From Changshengia sp963803165 (GTDB lineage Bacteria; Chloroflexota; Dormibacteria; Aeolococcales; Aeolococcaceae): a DNA stretch of 64,000 bases. The DNA is taken from positions 434,001 to 498,000 of the forward strand of contig CAWDLK010000002.1 of the NCBI GenBank assembly GCA_963803165.1, given 5' to 3'. This document shows positions 7,451 to 16,302 of the stretch, one piece after another (positions within the stretch are counted from its first letter, which is position 1; the number at the start of each line of letters is the position of its first letter). The position numbers and the translations under genes were made by a program. The notes under the pieces are model-generated. The model saw only the letters and a program-made list of their open reading frames with translations. It did not search any database and was not told the DNA's origin.

Positions 7451-9646
7451 ATGCTTCAGGTGCCTGGCCAGCAGGAGAGGGCTCAGACGCCGGCCGCCGC
7501 AGCGGCCGAGGTCGCGGGCAGAAACGGGGGCAAGGCGATCCAACCGGCCGCCGATGTCATCGTCGGTCGTGTGACTCGCGTGCCCACCGCGCTCCGCATG
7601 GAGTCGGTGCTGATCGATCGCGAGCTCTCCTGGCTGGACTTCAACGGACGCGTCCTCGCCCAGGTCGAGGACGAGACCCTCCCCCTGCTGGAGCGCGCCC
7701 GATTCCTCGCCATCGCCAGCCGCGCCCTCGACGAGTTCTTCCAGGTCCGGGTCGGCGGCCTCAAGCAGCTCGCCGCCGGGCTGGAGGGCGCGGCCTCGGA
7801 CCCGCTCGACCCCCAGGCCCACATCCGCGCCATCCGGCCCAAGGTGGTCGAGCTCTACGCCCGCCAGGCACGCGCCTTCCTGGACGGGTTGGTGCCCCAG
7901 CTCGACAGCCGGGGCATCCGCTTCTGCGACTGGTCGAGCCTCGACGAGGACGACCGCGCCTACCTCGACAAGGTCTTCGAGGACCGGATCTTCCCGGTGC
8001 TCACCCCGCTGGCGGTCGACCCCGCCCACCCCTTCCCGTACATCTCCACCCTCTCCCTCAACCTGATGGTGGCGGTGCTGGACCCGGCGAGCCACGAGCA
8101 GCGGATCGCGCGGATCAAGGTGCCGCCGCTGCTCAGCCGCTTCGTCGTGCTCCCCGACGGGGAGCGCTTCGTGCCCATCGAGCAGGTCATCTCGGCGCAC
8201 CTCCACGCCCTCTTCGAGGGCATGAAGGTGGTCGCGCACCACGTGTTCCGGCTCACCCGCAACGCCGACTACCAGCTCGACGGCGACGAGGCCGACGACC
8301 TGGTGGAGGCGGTCCGGGCGGTCCTCAAGGAGCGGCGCCGCTCACCGCTGGTGGTCCGCCTCGAGGTGGGGGTGGACATGCCGGAGGAGCTGGTCGACCT
8401 GCTCGCCCGCGAGCTGGAGATCGACGCCGAGGACGTCTACACGGCGTCGGCGCCGCTCGACCTCGGCGGCCTCTTCGACGTCTGCCGTCTCAACCGCCCC
8501 GACCTCAAGTACCGCTCCTGGGTGCCGATCACCCCGCCGCGGGTGGCCCACGACCTGGGCGGCTCGGAGGGCGACCTCTTCCGCGACCTGCGCGAGGAGC
8601 ACCTGCTGGTCCACCACCCCTACGACAGCTTCGAGCACACCGTCGAGGCCTTCATCGAGCTGGCCGCCGAGGACCCCCACGTGCTCGCCATCAAGCAGAC
8701 CCTCTACCGGACCTCGGGCCCGGTGAGCCCCATCATCCGCTCGCTCACCCGCGCCGCCGAGGCCGGCAAGCAGGTGGTCGCCCTGGTCGAGCTCACCGCC
8801 CGCTTCGACGAGCAGAACAACATCAACTGGGCCGAGGTGCTGGAGGACGCGGGGGTCCACGTCGTCTACGGCACGGTGGGCCTCAAGACCCACGCCAAGG
8901 TCACCCTGGTGGTGCGCGAGGAGCCGGGCGGGATCCGCCGCTACTGCCACGTCGGCACCGGCAACTACAACCGCGACACCGCGCGCAGCTACGAGGACCT
9001 CGGCCTGCTCTCCGCCGACCCGGCCCTGGGCGCCGACGTCGGCGAGCTCTTCAACAGCCTGACCGGCTACAGCCACCAGGCCAGGTACCGCAAGCTGCTG
9101 GTCGCCCCCGGCACCATGCGCCCCGCGCTGCTCCGCCTCATCCGGCGCGAGACCGAGCGCGGCGAGGCGGGCCGGATCGTCATCAAGGTCAACAACCTGG
9201 TCGATCCCGAGATGATCTCGGCGCTCTGCACCGCCTCCCAGGCGGGGGTGGAGATCGACCTCATCGTGCGCAGCATCTGCTGCCTGCGTCCCGGGGTCCC
9301 CGGGATCAGCGAGCGGATCCGGGTCCGCTCCCTGGTGGGCCGCTACCTGGAGCACTCGCGGATCCTCCGCTTCGGCCGTGACCCGCGCGAGGCCGACTAC
9401 TACATCAGCTCCGCGGACCTGATGCCGCGCAACCTGGACCGCCGCGTCGAGGTCGCGCTCCCGATCCGCTCCGCCGACCTGCGCGCCCGTCTCGACGAGA
9501 TCCTCGAGATCAACCTCAGCGACGACGCCCTCGCCTGGGAGCTCGGCCAGGACGGCGGGTGGCGGCGGGTGAGCGGCGGCGGCCACCGCGACGCCCAGGT
9601 GCGCCTCCAGGAGGTCGCGCTGCGCCGAGCCGAGGAGAGGAGCTGA
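7451..9646 (+). CDS. ppk1: Polyphosphate kinase 1
   Basis: 731 aa. It reversibly transfers the terminal phosphate of ATP to polyphosphate through a phospho-histidine. The PPK N-terminal block RELSWLDFNGRVLAQ lies near residue 57. The catalytic region GTVGLKTHAKVTLVVR contains the phosphoacceptor His; the second conserved His lies in CHVGTGNYNRDTAR. The first 49 residues are unconserved, and ATG 7598 (residue 50) is a possible shorter start. The stop overlaps the start of the CYTH-CHAD gene, which begins an operon of polyphosphate-related proteins. Confidence 0.95.
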   Translation: MLQVPGQQERAQTPAAAAAEVAGRNGGKAIQPAADVIVGRVTRVPTALRMESVLIDRELSWLDFNGRVLAQVEDETLPLLERARFLAIASRALDEFFQVRVGGLKQLAAGLEGAASDPLDPQAHIRAIRPKVVELYARQARAFLDGLVPQLDSRGIRFCDWSSLDEDDRAYLDKVFEDRIFPVLTPLAVDPAHPFPYISTLSLNLMVAVLDPASHEQRIARIKVPPLLSRFVVLPDGERFVPIEQVISAHLHALFEGMKVVAHHVFRLTRNADYQLDGDEADDLVEAVRAVLKERRRSPLVVRLEVGVDMPEELVDLLARELEIDAEDVYTASAPLDLGGLFDVCRLNRPDLKYRSWVPITPPRVAHDLGGSEGDLFRDLREEHLLVHHPYDSFEHTVEAFIELAAEDPHVLAIKQTLYRTSGPVSPIIRSLTRAAEAGKQVVALVELTARFDEQNNINWAEVLEDAGVHVVYGTVGLKTHAKVTLVVREEPGGIRRYCHVGTGNYNRDTARSYEDLGLLSADPALGADVGELFNSLTGYSHQARYRKLLVAPGTMRPALLRLIRRETERGEAGRIVIKVNNLVDPEMISALCTASQAGVEIDLIVRSICCLRPGVPGISERIRVRSLVGRYLEHSRILRFGRDPREADYYISSADLMPRNLDRRVEVALPIRSADLRARLDEILEINLSDDALAWELGQDGGWRRVSGGGHRDAQVRLQEVALRRAEERS

Positions 9647-11094
9647 GCCCGGCCTCGCCGGTCGAGCGGTGCCAGATCGACCTCCCCGTGGGCATCGCGT
9701 TCCGGCTCCGTCAGCTGAGGTGGGGCCAGACGGCCGCGACGCAGATCGAGCGCTTCGAGACCATCCACTGGGACACGCCCGACCACCGGCTGGCGGCCTG
9801 GGACGCGGGGCTCCGCTACCGGCGCGGCCGGGGCTGGCGGGTCACCCTCCTCGAGGAGCCCGCCGGTGAGGGCACGCGCCGCGTCTTCGTCGACCTGGAC
9901 GGCGGGCAGGACAGCCCCCCACCCGAGGCGATCCGGCTGCTCAGCGGCTACCTGGGCGACGCCGAGCCGGAGCCGGCCGCCCGCCTCCGCCACCTGGAGA
10001 GCCGCCGCACCGTGGGTGACGTGCGCTGCGTCCACCAGGTGGTGAGCCTGCTGGTCGAGCGCCGCGCCGTGGCCCACGCCCGCCGGGTCAGCCTGCGCTG
10101 CCGCGGTCCCCTGACCGGCGCCCGGCGCGCGCTGACCGCGCTCCGCCGGGCCGGGGTGGCCGAGCCCACCACCCTGCCGCTGCTCGCCGAGCTGGTGGGG
10201 CCGGAGGCCGCGCCGCGCTGGCGCGAGGCCCGCCTCGAGCCCGGCAGCAGCGTCGCCCAGACCGTCGCCGCGGCGCTCCGCGACTACGCCGCCCGGCTGG
10301 TCCGCAACCAGGCGCTGATCCTCGAGGGCAGCGACCCCGAGGGGATCCACCAGGCCCGGGTGGCGTGCCGGCGGATCCGCTCCTCGCTGCAGACCTTCGC
10401 CCCCGTGCTCGACCCCGCCTGGGCGGAATGGCTCCGTCCCAAGGTGGAGTCGCTGGGCGCCGACCTCGGCGCGGTCCGCGACGCCGAGGTCCTGCTCATG
10501 CGCCTCCGGGCGGACGCTGCCGACGGCGGCCTCGAGCCGGCCGCCGCCGACCGGCTGCTCCGCCGCCTCGAGGAGGACCGCAGCCGCGCCCGCGACGCCC
10601 TGCTCGCCCGGATGGGCACGCCGGGCCACCGCGAGCAGGTGGATCGGATCCTGGCCGCGTCGGGCAACCCGGGGCTGCTCGCCGATGCGGCCGGCCGGCC
10701 GGCGGTCGAGGTGCTGATGCCGCTGATCGCCGGCAGCTGGCGCAAGCTGCGCCGGCGGGTCGCCGGGCTGCCCGCCCTCCCCGGCGACCAGGACCTCCAC
10801 CGCCTGCGCATCCTCGCCAAGCGCTGCCGCTACGCGGTCCTGGCGCTCGTCCCCGTGCTCGGTGAGGGTCCCGCCCGCACCGGGGCGCTCCTCGGCGCTC
10901 TCCAGGACGCCCTCGGCGACCAGCACGACGCGGTGGTCGCCGGAGAATGGCTGCGCCAGTCCGCCGACCCCGAGACCGCCTTCGCCGCCGGCATCCTCTT
11001 CGGGGTGGAGCGGGCACGGGCCGAGGCGGGCCGCGAGACCTGGCGGGAGCCCTGGGCGGCGCTGGCCCGCAAGAAGCAGTGGACCTGGACGTGA
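9643..11094 (+). CDS. CYTH-CHAD domain protein
   Basis: About 483 aa. The N-terminal CYTH-like domain shows DTPDHRLAAWDAGLRYRR and GWRVTLLEEPA. The classical ExExK signature at its start is degenerate (ERCQIDLP), so triphosphatase activity is uncertain. The C-terminal CHAD domain (from about residue 205) shows HQARVACRRIRSSLQTF, LRDAE-like VRDAEVLLMRL and HRLRILAKRCRYAV, the conserved His/Arg/Lys face known to bind polyphosphate. The start is unclear. A CTG at 9643 overlapping the ppk1 stop (CTGA), with GAGGAG just upstream, fits the coupled style of this operon; GTG 9559 or GTG 9688 are alternatives. Confidence 0.88.
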   Translation: MSPASPVERCQIDLPVGIAFRLRQLRWGQTAATQIERFETIHWDTPDHRLAAWDAGLRYRRGRGWRVTLLEEPAGEGTRRVFVDLDGGQDSPPPEAIRLLSGYLGDAEPEPAARLRHLESRRTVGDVRCVHQVVSLLVERRAVAHARRVSLRCRGPLTGARRALTALRRAGVAEPTTLPLLAELVGPEAAPRWREARLEPGSSVAQTVAAALRDYAARLVRNQALILEGSDPEGIHQARVACRRIRSSLQTFAPVLDPAWAEWLRPKVESLGADLGAVRDAEVLLMRLRADAADGGLEPAAADRLLRRLEEDRSRARDALLARMGTPGHREQVDRILAASGNPGLLADAAGRPAVEVLMPLIAGSWRKLRRRVAGLPALPGDQDLHRLRILAKRCRYAVLALVPVLGEGPARTGALLGALQDALGDQHDAVVAGEWLRQSADPETAFAAGILFGVERARAEAGRETWREPWAALARKKQWTWT

Positions 11095-11612
11095 CCGGGG
11101 CGGGACGGGCCACGCCACGCGCCGGCGGGGCGGAGGGCACCGGAGCGCGGTCCCACCTGGCCCGGGTGCTCCTGATCCGCCACGGCGAGGCGGGCGAGAG
11201 ATCGGAGTGGCAGGGCCCGGACCGGGACCGGCCCCTCACCGCGGACGGCCGGGCCCAGGCGGAGCGGCTCGCCGACCGGCTGGGCGGCCAGCCGCTGGAC
11301 CGCATCCTCACCAGCGGCTATGCCCGCTGCGTCGAGACCATGGCGCCGCTCGCGTCCCGGCGCGAGATGCATGCGGAGGCGGTGGGCTGGCTCGAGGAGG
11401 GGGCGGACCCGGCGGAGGCCCTCGCCGCGCTGCTGGCCGGCGGCTCGGTGGCCGCGTGCAGCCACGGCGACGTGGTCAGCGGGATCCTCTTCGAGCTGGC
11501 CGACCGCGGCGTGGCGCTGGGGTCCACCCCGCGCATGCAGAAGGGCTCGACCTGGTTGCTGGAGGTGGCCGAGGGCCGGGTCTCCTCGGCCCGCTACGTG
11601 CCGCCGGTCTGA
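11091..11612 (+). CDS. SixA-like histidine phosphatase
   Basis: 173 aa histidine phosphatase (phosphoglycerate-mutase-like) domain. It has the catalytic RHG in LIRHGEAG near residue 27 and the second catalytic His in ACSHGDVV near 123, with RxxxS-like LTSGYARCVETM between them. GTG 11091 overlaps the CHAD-protein stop (GTGA). As third gene of the ppk1 operon it may dephosphorylate a phospho-His protein or a polyphosphate-related phosphoester. In mycobacteria a similar domain is fused to a Nudix domain; no Nudix domain is present here. Confidence 0.88.
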   Translation: MTGAGRATPRAGGAEGTGARSHLARVLLIRHGEAGERSEWQGPDRDRPLTADGRAQAERLADRLGGQPLDRILTSGYARCVETMAPLASRREMHAEAVGWLEEGADPAEALAALLAGGSVAACSHGDVVSGILFELADRGVALGSTPRMQKGSTWLLEVAEGRVSSARYVPPV

Positions 11613-11695
11613 CGTCGCTGCGCCGAAACGACTAGGCTGCGCCCCATCCGGGGCCGCGGCGTGGCGAGCCGGCGTCCGGGTGGGAGGGATGCGGC

Positions 11696-12361
11696 ATGGC
11701 TGACACGCCAGCCTCGACTTCGACGACGCTGGTCGTCGAACCGCACGAGACGGCGGTGCGGTGGGCGCTCGTCGCCGCGGGGATTCTCGTCTTCCTGCTG
11801 ACCCTGCTGCTCCTCGTCGTGGAGCGACCAACGTCCACGGTCAAGGTCACCCCGTTGGGACCGACGGCGACGAGCTCGGCCTCGACGGTCAACACGGAGA
11901 CCAGCACGACGTCGTCGGCGTCGGACACCCTGCTCCTCGGCTTCCTCGGCTTCAGCGCGCTCCTGGTCCTCATCGGAGCGTTCTACGGACGCATCTCCAA
12001 GGTGACGCTGCCGGGCGGGGCCGAGCTCGACCTCGGCGCCCTGGTGCCGGACACGGGCAACCCGACCGACGACAGCCCCTACATCCAGAGGGCGGCGAAA
12101 GCGGTGGAGGACCTGCTTGCGGAGATGAAGCCGGCGCGGCCGTTCTCCGTCGTCGAGACGGCACGTGCGACGCTGGGAGCGGCCACGTTCGCCGCCGAGC
12201 TGATCCATCTGTGCCAGACCCAGAGCACACAGTTCACCGGAATTGCCGCGGCCGCCGAGCTGACGGATGCGGAGACCAAGCAGATCGGGAAAGGGCATCT
12301 GGACGACCGCACCTGGAAGCGGTTGGCAGAGAGGGCGGTGCACCAGGTCCGTCCGTCGTAG
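11696..12361 (+). CDS. Membrane protein with two helices and a soluble C-terminal domain
   Basis: 221 aa, unrecognised. A hydrophobic helix at about residues 22-41 is followed by a Thr/Ser-rich extracellular-looking loop (about 45-76). A second helix covers about 78-97, then a roughly 120-residue soluble domain predicted cytoplasmic. The ATG has GGGAGGG 8 nt upstream. It follows the polyphosphate operon by 83 bp and may be separate. The soluble part has no known catalytic motif that I can see. Confidence 0.6.
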   Translation: MADTPASTSTTLVVEPHETAVRWALVAAGILVFLLTLLLLVVERPTSTVKVTPLGPTATSSASTVNTETSTTSSASDTLLLGFLGFSALLVLIGAFYGRISKVTLPGGAELDLGALVPDTGNPTDDSPYIQRAAKAVEDLLAEMKPARPFSVVETARATLGAATFAAELIHLCQTQSTQFTGIAAAAELTDAETKQIGKGHLDDRTWKRLAERAVHQVRPS

Positions 12362-12402
12362 GGGGGAGCAACTCGACCCTCCCCGCACCCTCGGGAGGCC
12401 GG

Positions 12403-13650
12403 TCAGGGGAACTCGACCTCGTACCAGCTGCCCCCGCCGTCCTCGGTGCGCCAGAGGCCGTCCGGCGTGCCCAGCGCGCTGGTCGGGTAGCTGAGGGCAA
12501 AGCCGTCCTCGGCGGTGGTGAATCCGACGATGCTCCAGTCGCTCCCATTGCCCTTGAGGCTCTTGACGCCCTGGAAGCTCTGACCGCCGTCCACGGTGAC
12601 CTCGAGGCTCGTTCCGGCCAGCACCGCGGTGGTGGCCGACGGTCCCGCGATCGTGCCCCAGCTCGGCCCGAGATAGGCTCCCCCCTGCAGCGGCGAGAAG
12701 CTCTGGCCGCCGTCGCTCGAGCGCCAGAGGTCCTCCGAGGCCCCGACTGAACACGCGGCCCAGAGGTCGTCCGGGCTCACCGCGTCGAGGCTGGCGACGC
12801 CGGTCGCCCCCGGGCAGATCGACCACGCGCTGAAGTGCGCACCGTCGTCGGTGGAGGTCAGCACCTGGTTGTCGCCCGTCCCGCCGCTCAGCGTCACCCA
12901 GACGTCGCTCCCGTGCACGTTGAGGTTCCCCGGCCGCCCACCGGCCGGCAGGGAGAGCTGCTGCCAGCTGTCGCCCCCCGTGGGACTGCGCTCGAGGGTC
13001 CAGGAGCTGCCCTCGCCGGCGAGCGCATAGACGAAGCCGCCGGACGTCTCCAGCTCCTCGACGGTCCCGGGGATGGTGAAGCCGATCCACTCCGCACCCG
13101 CGTCGTGGGTCGACCACACCGTGGAGCCGCCGAACGCCCAGCCGTCCTGGGAGTTGAGGAAGCGCAGCCCCGTGAGGGTCGACGAGGGGGTGGCCACGGC
13201 GGTGAAGGTCTGACCTCCGTCGACGGTGTGCAGGATCCGGACGCAGCCGGAGCCGGAGCAGCCGGCACCGCCGTCACCGAGCACCCACCACTCACCCGCG
13301 CTCACCGCGGTCACGTCGAGGGGAACGAAGCCGGCGGCCGCGCCCGATGGCGTCGCCCCGGCGGTGGCCCCCCCCTGCCCGGCGGGGCCGTTCGAGGACC
13401 CCGCCGGTTTGGGGAGACTGCGGAGGTGGAGGACGGTGCCCACGGTGAGCGCGGACGCCACCGCCACGACGAGGGCCAGCACCGCGGCGGCGCGCACCGG
13501 GGCGGGGGCCGCACCGAGCCCGCGGCCGCGCCACCGCCGCCGGCCCACCCGGGCCGGGTCGAGGTCGAAGCCGGGGCGGGCGAGCTCCGGCTCGCCGATC
13601 GCGGCACGGACCCGCGCCCGGAGCGCCGCGGCGGTCAGCCTCTCGGTCAC
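12403..13650 (-). CDS. Membrane-anchored Asp-box beta-propeller protein coupled to an ECF sigma factor
   Basis: 415 aa. About 50 cytoplasmic residues precede one transmembrane helix (about 52-73) and a Pro/Gly/Ala linker. From residue 110 on there is a repeat domain with seven Asp-box motifs (VDGGQTF, HDAGAEW, PTGGDSW, TDDGAHF, SDGGQSF, VDGGQSF, EDGGGSW), as in BNR/YCF48-type propellers. GTG 13650 overlaps the sigma-factor stop by 4 bp. Anti-sigma factors commonly occupy this place, so the short N-terminus may hold the sigma factor and the propeller sense an external ligand. That role is inference. Not an enzyme by visible motifs. Confidence 0.75.
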   Translation of the reverse strand: MTERLTAAALRARVRAAIGEPELARPGFDLDPARVGRRRWRGRGLGAAPAPVRAAAVLALVVAVASALTVGTVLHLRSLPKPAGSSNGPAGQGGATAGATPSGAAAGFVPLDVTAVSAGEWWVLGDGGAGCSGSGCVRILHTVDGGQTFTAVATPSSTLTGLRFLNSQDGWAFGGSTVWSTHDAGAEWIGFTIPGTVEELETSGGFVYALAGEGSSWTLERSPTGGDSWQQLSLPAGGRPGNLNVHGSDVWVTLSGGTGDNQVLTSTDDGAHFSAWSICPGATGVASLDAVSPDDLWAACSVGASEDLWRSSDGGQSFSPLQGGAYLGPSWGTIAGPSATTAVLAGTSLEVTVDGGQSFQGVKSLKGNGSDWSIVGFTTAEDGFALSYPTSALGTPDGLWRTEDGGGSWYEVEFP

Positions 13651-14186
13651 AGGTCGTCCTCCGCGGCGAGGTCGAGGCGCAGACGTCGCAGGGCCCGGGA
13701 GACCCGGGCCCTGACCGCGGTCTCGCTCTGGCCGGTCACGGCCGCCACGTCCTCGTGGGAGAGGTCGAGGTAGTAGCGGAGGACGATGACCAGCCGGTCG
13801 CGGTGGCCCAGCCGCCGCAGCGCGTCACGCAGATCGTAGATGGCCTCACGGTGCTCGGTGAGATCGGGCGCCGGCGGCTCGCCGCCCATCGGCGGGGGGG
13901 ATCCGCCCAGCCGCCACCAGGAGCTGCGCCGGACGTCGCGGCAGCAGTTGGCCACGATGGCGAGGAACCACGGACGCAGCTCGCTCCCCTCACGGAGGTT
14001 GCCCCGGCTCCGCCAGGCGCGGAGCGCGGCGTCCTGGGCGGCGTCCTCCGCCAGGGCGCTGTTGCGCAGCAGGCCGTAGGCAAGCCGAACCGCCTCCATG
14101 TACAGGGGTTGGAGCCGGGCCTCGAACGCGGCCGTGTCGTCCGCGGATCCGTCCACGGTCCCCCCCAACGCCGCTGCGAAGACCAT
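13647..14186 (-). CDS. ECF (sigma-70 family) RNA polymerase sigma factor
   Basis: 179 aa from ATG 14186; a GTG at 14231 would add 15 residues. Region 2 (YGLLRNSALAEDAAQDAALR and WFLAIVANCCRD) and region 4 (LRYYLDLSHEDVAAVTGQSE then VRARVSRALRRLR) are both present, separated by a short linker with a Trp/Pro-rich stretch. It is the first gene of a two-gene operon with the propeller protein, whose start overlaps its stop. ECF factors typically autoregulate; no clear -35/-10 pair was recognised upstream. Confidence 0.92.
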   Translation of the reverse strand: MVFAAALGGTVDGSADDTAAFEARLQPLYMEAVRLAYGLLRNSALAEDAAQDAALRAWRSRGNLREGSELRPWFLAIVANCCRDVRRSSWWRLGGSPPPMGGEPPAPDLTEHREAIYDLRDALRRLGHRDRLVIVLRYYLDLSHEDVAAVTGQSETAVRARVSRALRRLRLDLAAEDDL

Positions 14187-14239
14187 TCTCGTAGTGATAC
14201 GGCGGCGGGGCCGGAAAGGTGACGGCCCCACAGCGGCAT

Positions 14240-14268
14240 CCGCACCCGGCCGCGAGGGCCGGGTGCGG
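14240..14268 (-). terminator. Strong 12-bp hairpin downstream of cysK
   Basis: CCGCACCCGGCC (14240-14251) pairs perfectly with GGCCGGGTGCGG (14257-14268) around a 5-nt loop. It lies 22 bp past the cysK stop, before the sigma-factor gene that reads away on the same strand. There is no U-tract, as is common for terminators in high-GC genomes. Confidence 0.6.
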
Positions 14269-14290
14269 ACGCGCGGCCCGCGACGACCGG

Positions 14291-15208
14291 TCAGGCGGGG
14301 AAGAGGCCCTCGACCGAGAGGTAGCGCTCGCCGGTGTCGTAGGTGACGGTGAGCACCCGGGCCCCGTCCTTCATCTCGGGGATCTTCTGGGCGACCGCGG
14401 CGAGGGCGGCCCCGGAGGAGACCCCGAGCAGGATCCCCTCCTCCCGGGCGGCGCGGCGAGCGTACTCGGCCGCATCCTTGGGGTCGACCTGGATCACCCC
14501 GTCGATGAGGTCGAGGCGCATGACCCCGGGGATGAACCCGGCGCCGATGCCCTGGATGGAGTGCGGCGAGTGGGTGCCCCCGGAGAGGACCGGGGAGAGG
14601 GTCGGCTCCACCGCCAGGACCTGGAGCTGGCTCCAGCGGGGCTTGAGGACCTCGGCGATGGCGGTGATGTGGCCCCCGGTGCCGACCCCGGTGATGATGT
14701 AGTCGAGCCCCCCGGGGAAGTCGGCGGCGATCTCCGCGGCGGTGGTGCGCTTGTGCGCGTCGACGTTGGCGGGGTTGTCGAACTGCATCGGGATCCAGGA
14801 CTTGGGGGTCTCCTTCTGGAGCTCGTTGGCGCGGGCGATGGCGCCCTTCATCCCCAGCTCGCGGGGGGTGAGCTCCAGCTCGGCGCCGTACGCCTTCATC
14901 AGCCGCCGGCGCTCGACGGAGAACGACTTCGGCATGCAGAGGATGAGCCGGTAGCCCTTGACGGCCGCGACCAGGGCGAGGCCGACGCCGGTGTTGCCCG
15001 AGGTGGGCTCGATGAGCACCGAGCCGGGGCCGATGGTGCCCGCCTTCTCGGCGTCCTCGACCATCCCGAGGGCGATCCGGTCCTTGATGCTGCCGCCCGG
15101 ATTGACCCTCTCCTGCTTGGCCCAGACCGTGACCCGGGGGTCGAAGAGACGGTTGATCCGCACGTGCGGGGTGCTGCCGATGGTCTCCAGGATGCTGTCG
15201 TGGGGCAT
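14291..15208 (-). CDS. cysK: Cysteine synthase A (O-acetylserine sulfhydrylase)
   Basis: 305 aa. A PLP enzyme that makes cysteine from O-acetylserine and sulfide. The PLP lysine is in NPGGSIKDR (about residue 42). PTSGNTG near 68-74 binds the substrate carboxylate, and the glycine-rich phosphate loop GVGTGGH lies near 175-181. Length and motifs are canonical. It follows epsC by 18 bp with GGGAG as ribosome site, so serine acetyltransferase and cysteine synthase are co-transcribed and probably form the usual complex; the EpsC C-terminal Ile needed for binding CysK is present. Confidence 0.96.
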   Translation of the reverse strand: MPHDSILETIGSTPHVRINRLFDPRVTVWAKQERVNPGGSIKDRIALGMVEDAEKAGTIGPGSVLIEPTSGNTGVGLALVAAVKGYRLILCMPKSFSVERRRLMKAYGAELELTPRELGMKGAIARANELQKETPKSWIPMQFDNPANVDAHKRTTAAEIAADFPGGLDYIITGVGTGGHITAIAEVLKPRWSQLQVLAVEPTLSPVLSGGTHSPHSIQGIGAGFIPGVMRLDLIDGVIQVDPKDAAEYARRAAREEGILLGVSSGAALAAVAQKIPEMKDGARVLTVTYDTGERYLSVEGLFPA

Positions 15209-15226
15209 GGGGCTCTCCCTTTCTCT

Positions 15227-16201
15227 CTAGATCGAGTAGTCCGAGTTGCCGAGAGCGTCGGCGACGCTCCGCACCCGGATCTGGCTGGTGTGATAGACGA
15301 AGGAATGCGGAGGCACGCTGGTGGTGAGCCAGACGTTGCCCCCGATGACGCTGTCGTGGCCGACCACGGTGTCGCCGCCGAGGACGGTCGCGTTGGCGTA
15401 GAGGACCACGCGGTCCTCGATGGTGGGATGGCGCTTGGAACCGGCGGCCGACTTGGAGACGCTGAGGGCGCCGAGGGTCACCCCCTGGTAGAGCTTGACG
15501 TCGTCGCCGATCACCGCCGTCTCGCCGATCACGATGCCGGTGCCGTGGTCGATGCAGAACGCCCTCCCGATGACGGCTCCGGGGTGGATGTCGATCCCGG
15601 TGCGGGCGTGGGCGACCTCGGCGAGGAGCCGGGGCAGGGTGGGCACCCCGAGCCGGCAGAGCTCGTGGGCGACGCGATGCACGGCGATGGCGAGGAAGCC
15701 GGGATAGGCGGCCACCACCTCGTCGAGGCTCTCCGCCGCCGGGTCCCCCTCCACGATCGCGGTCGCGTCCGCCCGGAGACGCTCGTAGATGTCGGGCAGC
15801 GCCCGGACGAGCCCGTCGGCCACGTGGTCGGCGCGCTCCCGCGGCAACCCCGCGTGGAGCATGCTCGCGAGCTCGGCGCGGAGCAGATTGACCCTGTCGA
15901 GGAGCTGCTCCTCGCTCGCCCTCCCCTCGGCGCCGTGCTGGGGAAACAGCAGCGCGACCACCTGGTCGACGAACGCCTCCACCCGCCTGCGGGAGGGCAG
16001 CTTCGCCGGGCGCCCGCCGCGGTGCTCGATGAGGGCGCGCGCGAGAGCGCGCTCCGGGGAGCCGGGATCCGCCGGCCCGCTCACGCTCCAGTGCTCAGCG
16101 ACCTGCTGCTCGGTGTCACGGCGCGGAGTTGGGGCACCGCTCTGCTGCTGGCGGGCTGACGTGCCCGCCCCGCCGCCCTCGGCGGGTTTCAACGTGTCCA
16201 T
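15227..16201 (-). CDS. epsC: Serine O-acetyltransferase, EpsC type
   Basis: 324 aa. Acetylates serine to O-acetylserine, the step before CysK. The N-terminal roughly 100 residues are long and variable. The helical EpsC domain follows (HRVAHELCRLGVPTLPRLLAE). The left-handed beta-helix hexapeptide domain carries the catalytic His in DIHPGAVIG and FCIDHGTGIVIGE, and GVTLGALS. It ends in SDYSI, the terminal Ile tail that inserts into the CysK active site. A strong AGGAG lies 7-8 nt before the ATG. The 187-bp gap upstream holds a leader peptide and hairpins. Confidence 0.95.
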   Translation of the reverse strand: MDTLKPAEGGGAGTSARQQQSGAPTPRRDTEQQVAEHWSVSGPADPGSPERALARALIEHRGGRPAKLPSRRRVEAFVDQVVALLFPQHGAEGRASEEQLLDRVNLLRAELASMLHAGLPRERADHVADGLVRALPDIYERLRADATAIVEGDPAAESLDEVVAAYPGFLAIAVHRVAHELCRLGVPTLPRLLAEVAHARTGIDIHPGAVIGRAFCIDHGTGIVIGETAVIGDDVKLYQGVTLGALSVSKSAAGSKRHPTIEDRVVLYANATVLGGDTVVGHDSVIGGNVWLTTSVPPHSFVYHTSQIRVRSVADALGNSDYSI

Positions 16202-16251
16202 GCATGCTCCTGAGGAAGGATGAGATGCCCGCCGTCAGCGGCGATGGCATC

Positions 16252-16302
16252 GAGACCGCGGTCTCGCCCAGCCTGGATGGCCGCTCGACGGCCGTACCAG
16301 GC
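16252..16302 (-). promoter_or_regulatory. Attenuator-like hairpins between leader peptide and epsC
   Basis: Directly after the leader-peptide stop is a two-tier stem: GCCTGG (16271-16276) with CCAGGC (16297-16302), and inside it GGCCG (16279-16283) with CGGCC (16289-16293). Next toward epsC is the perfect 14-bp palindrome GAGACCGCGGTCTC (16252-16265). The geometry fits ribosome-position-dependent folding: stalling at the Cys codons would keep the ribosome off or over the first stem. Which fold is the ON state cannot be decided by eye. Confidence 0.6.

Noticed and set aside
9400..11118. 572-codon open frame on the minus strand
   Set aside because: Antisense of the CYTH-CHAD gene and the end of ppk1, which have clear motifs.
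14219..16159. 646-codon open frame on the plus strand
   Set aside because: Lies fully antisense to cysK and epsC; composition rich in Asp/Gly/His/Arg typical of shadow frames in high-GC DNA.
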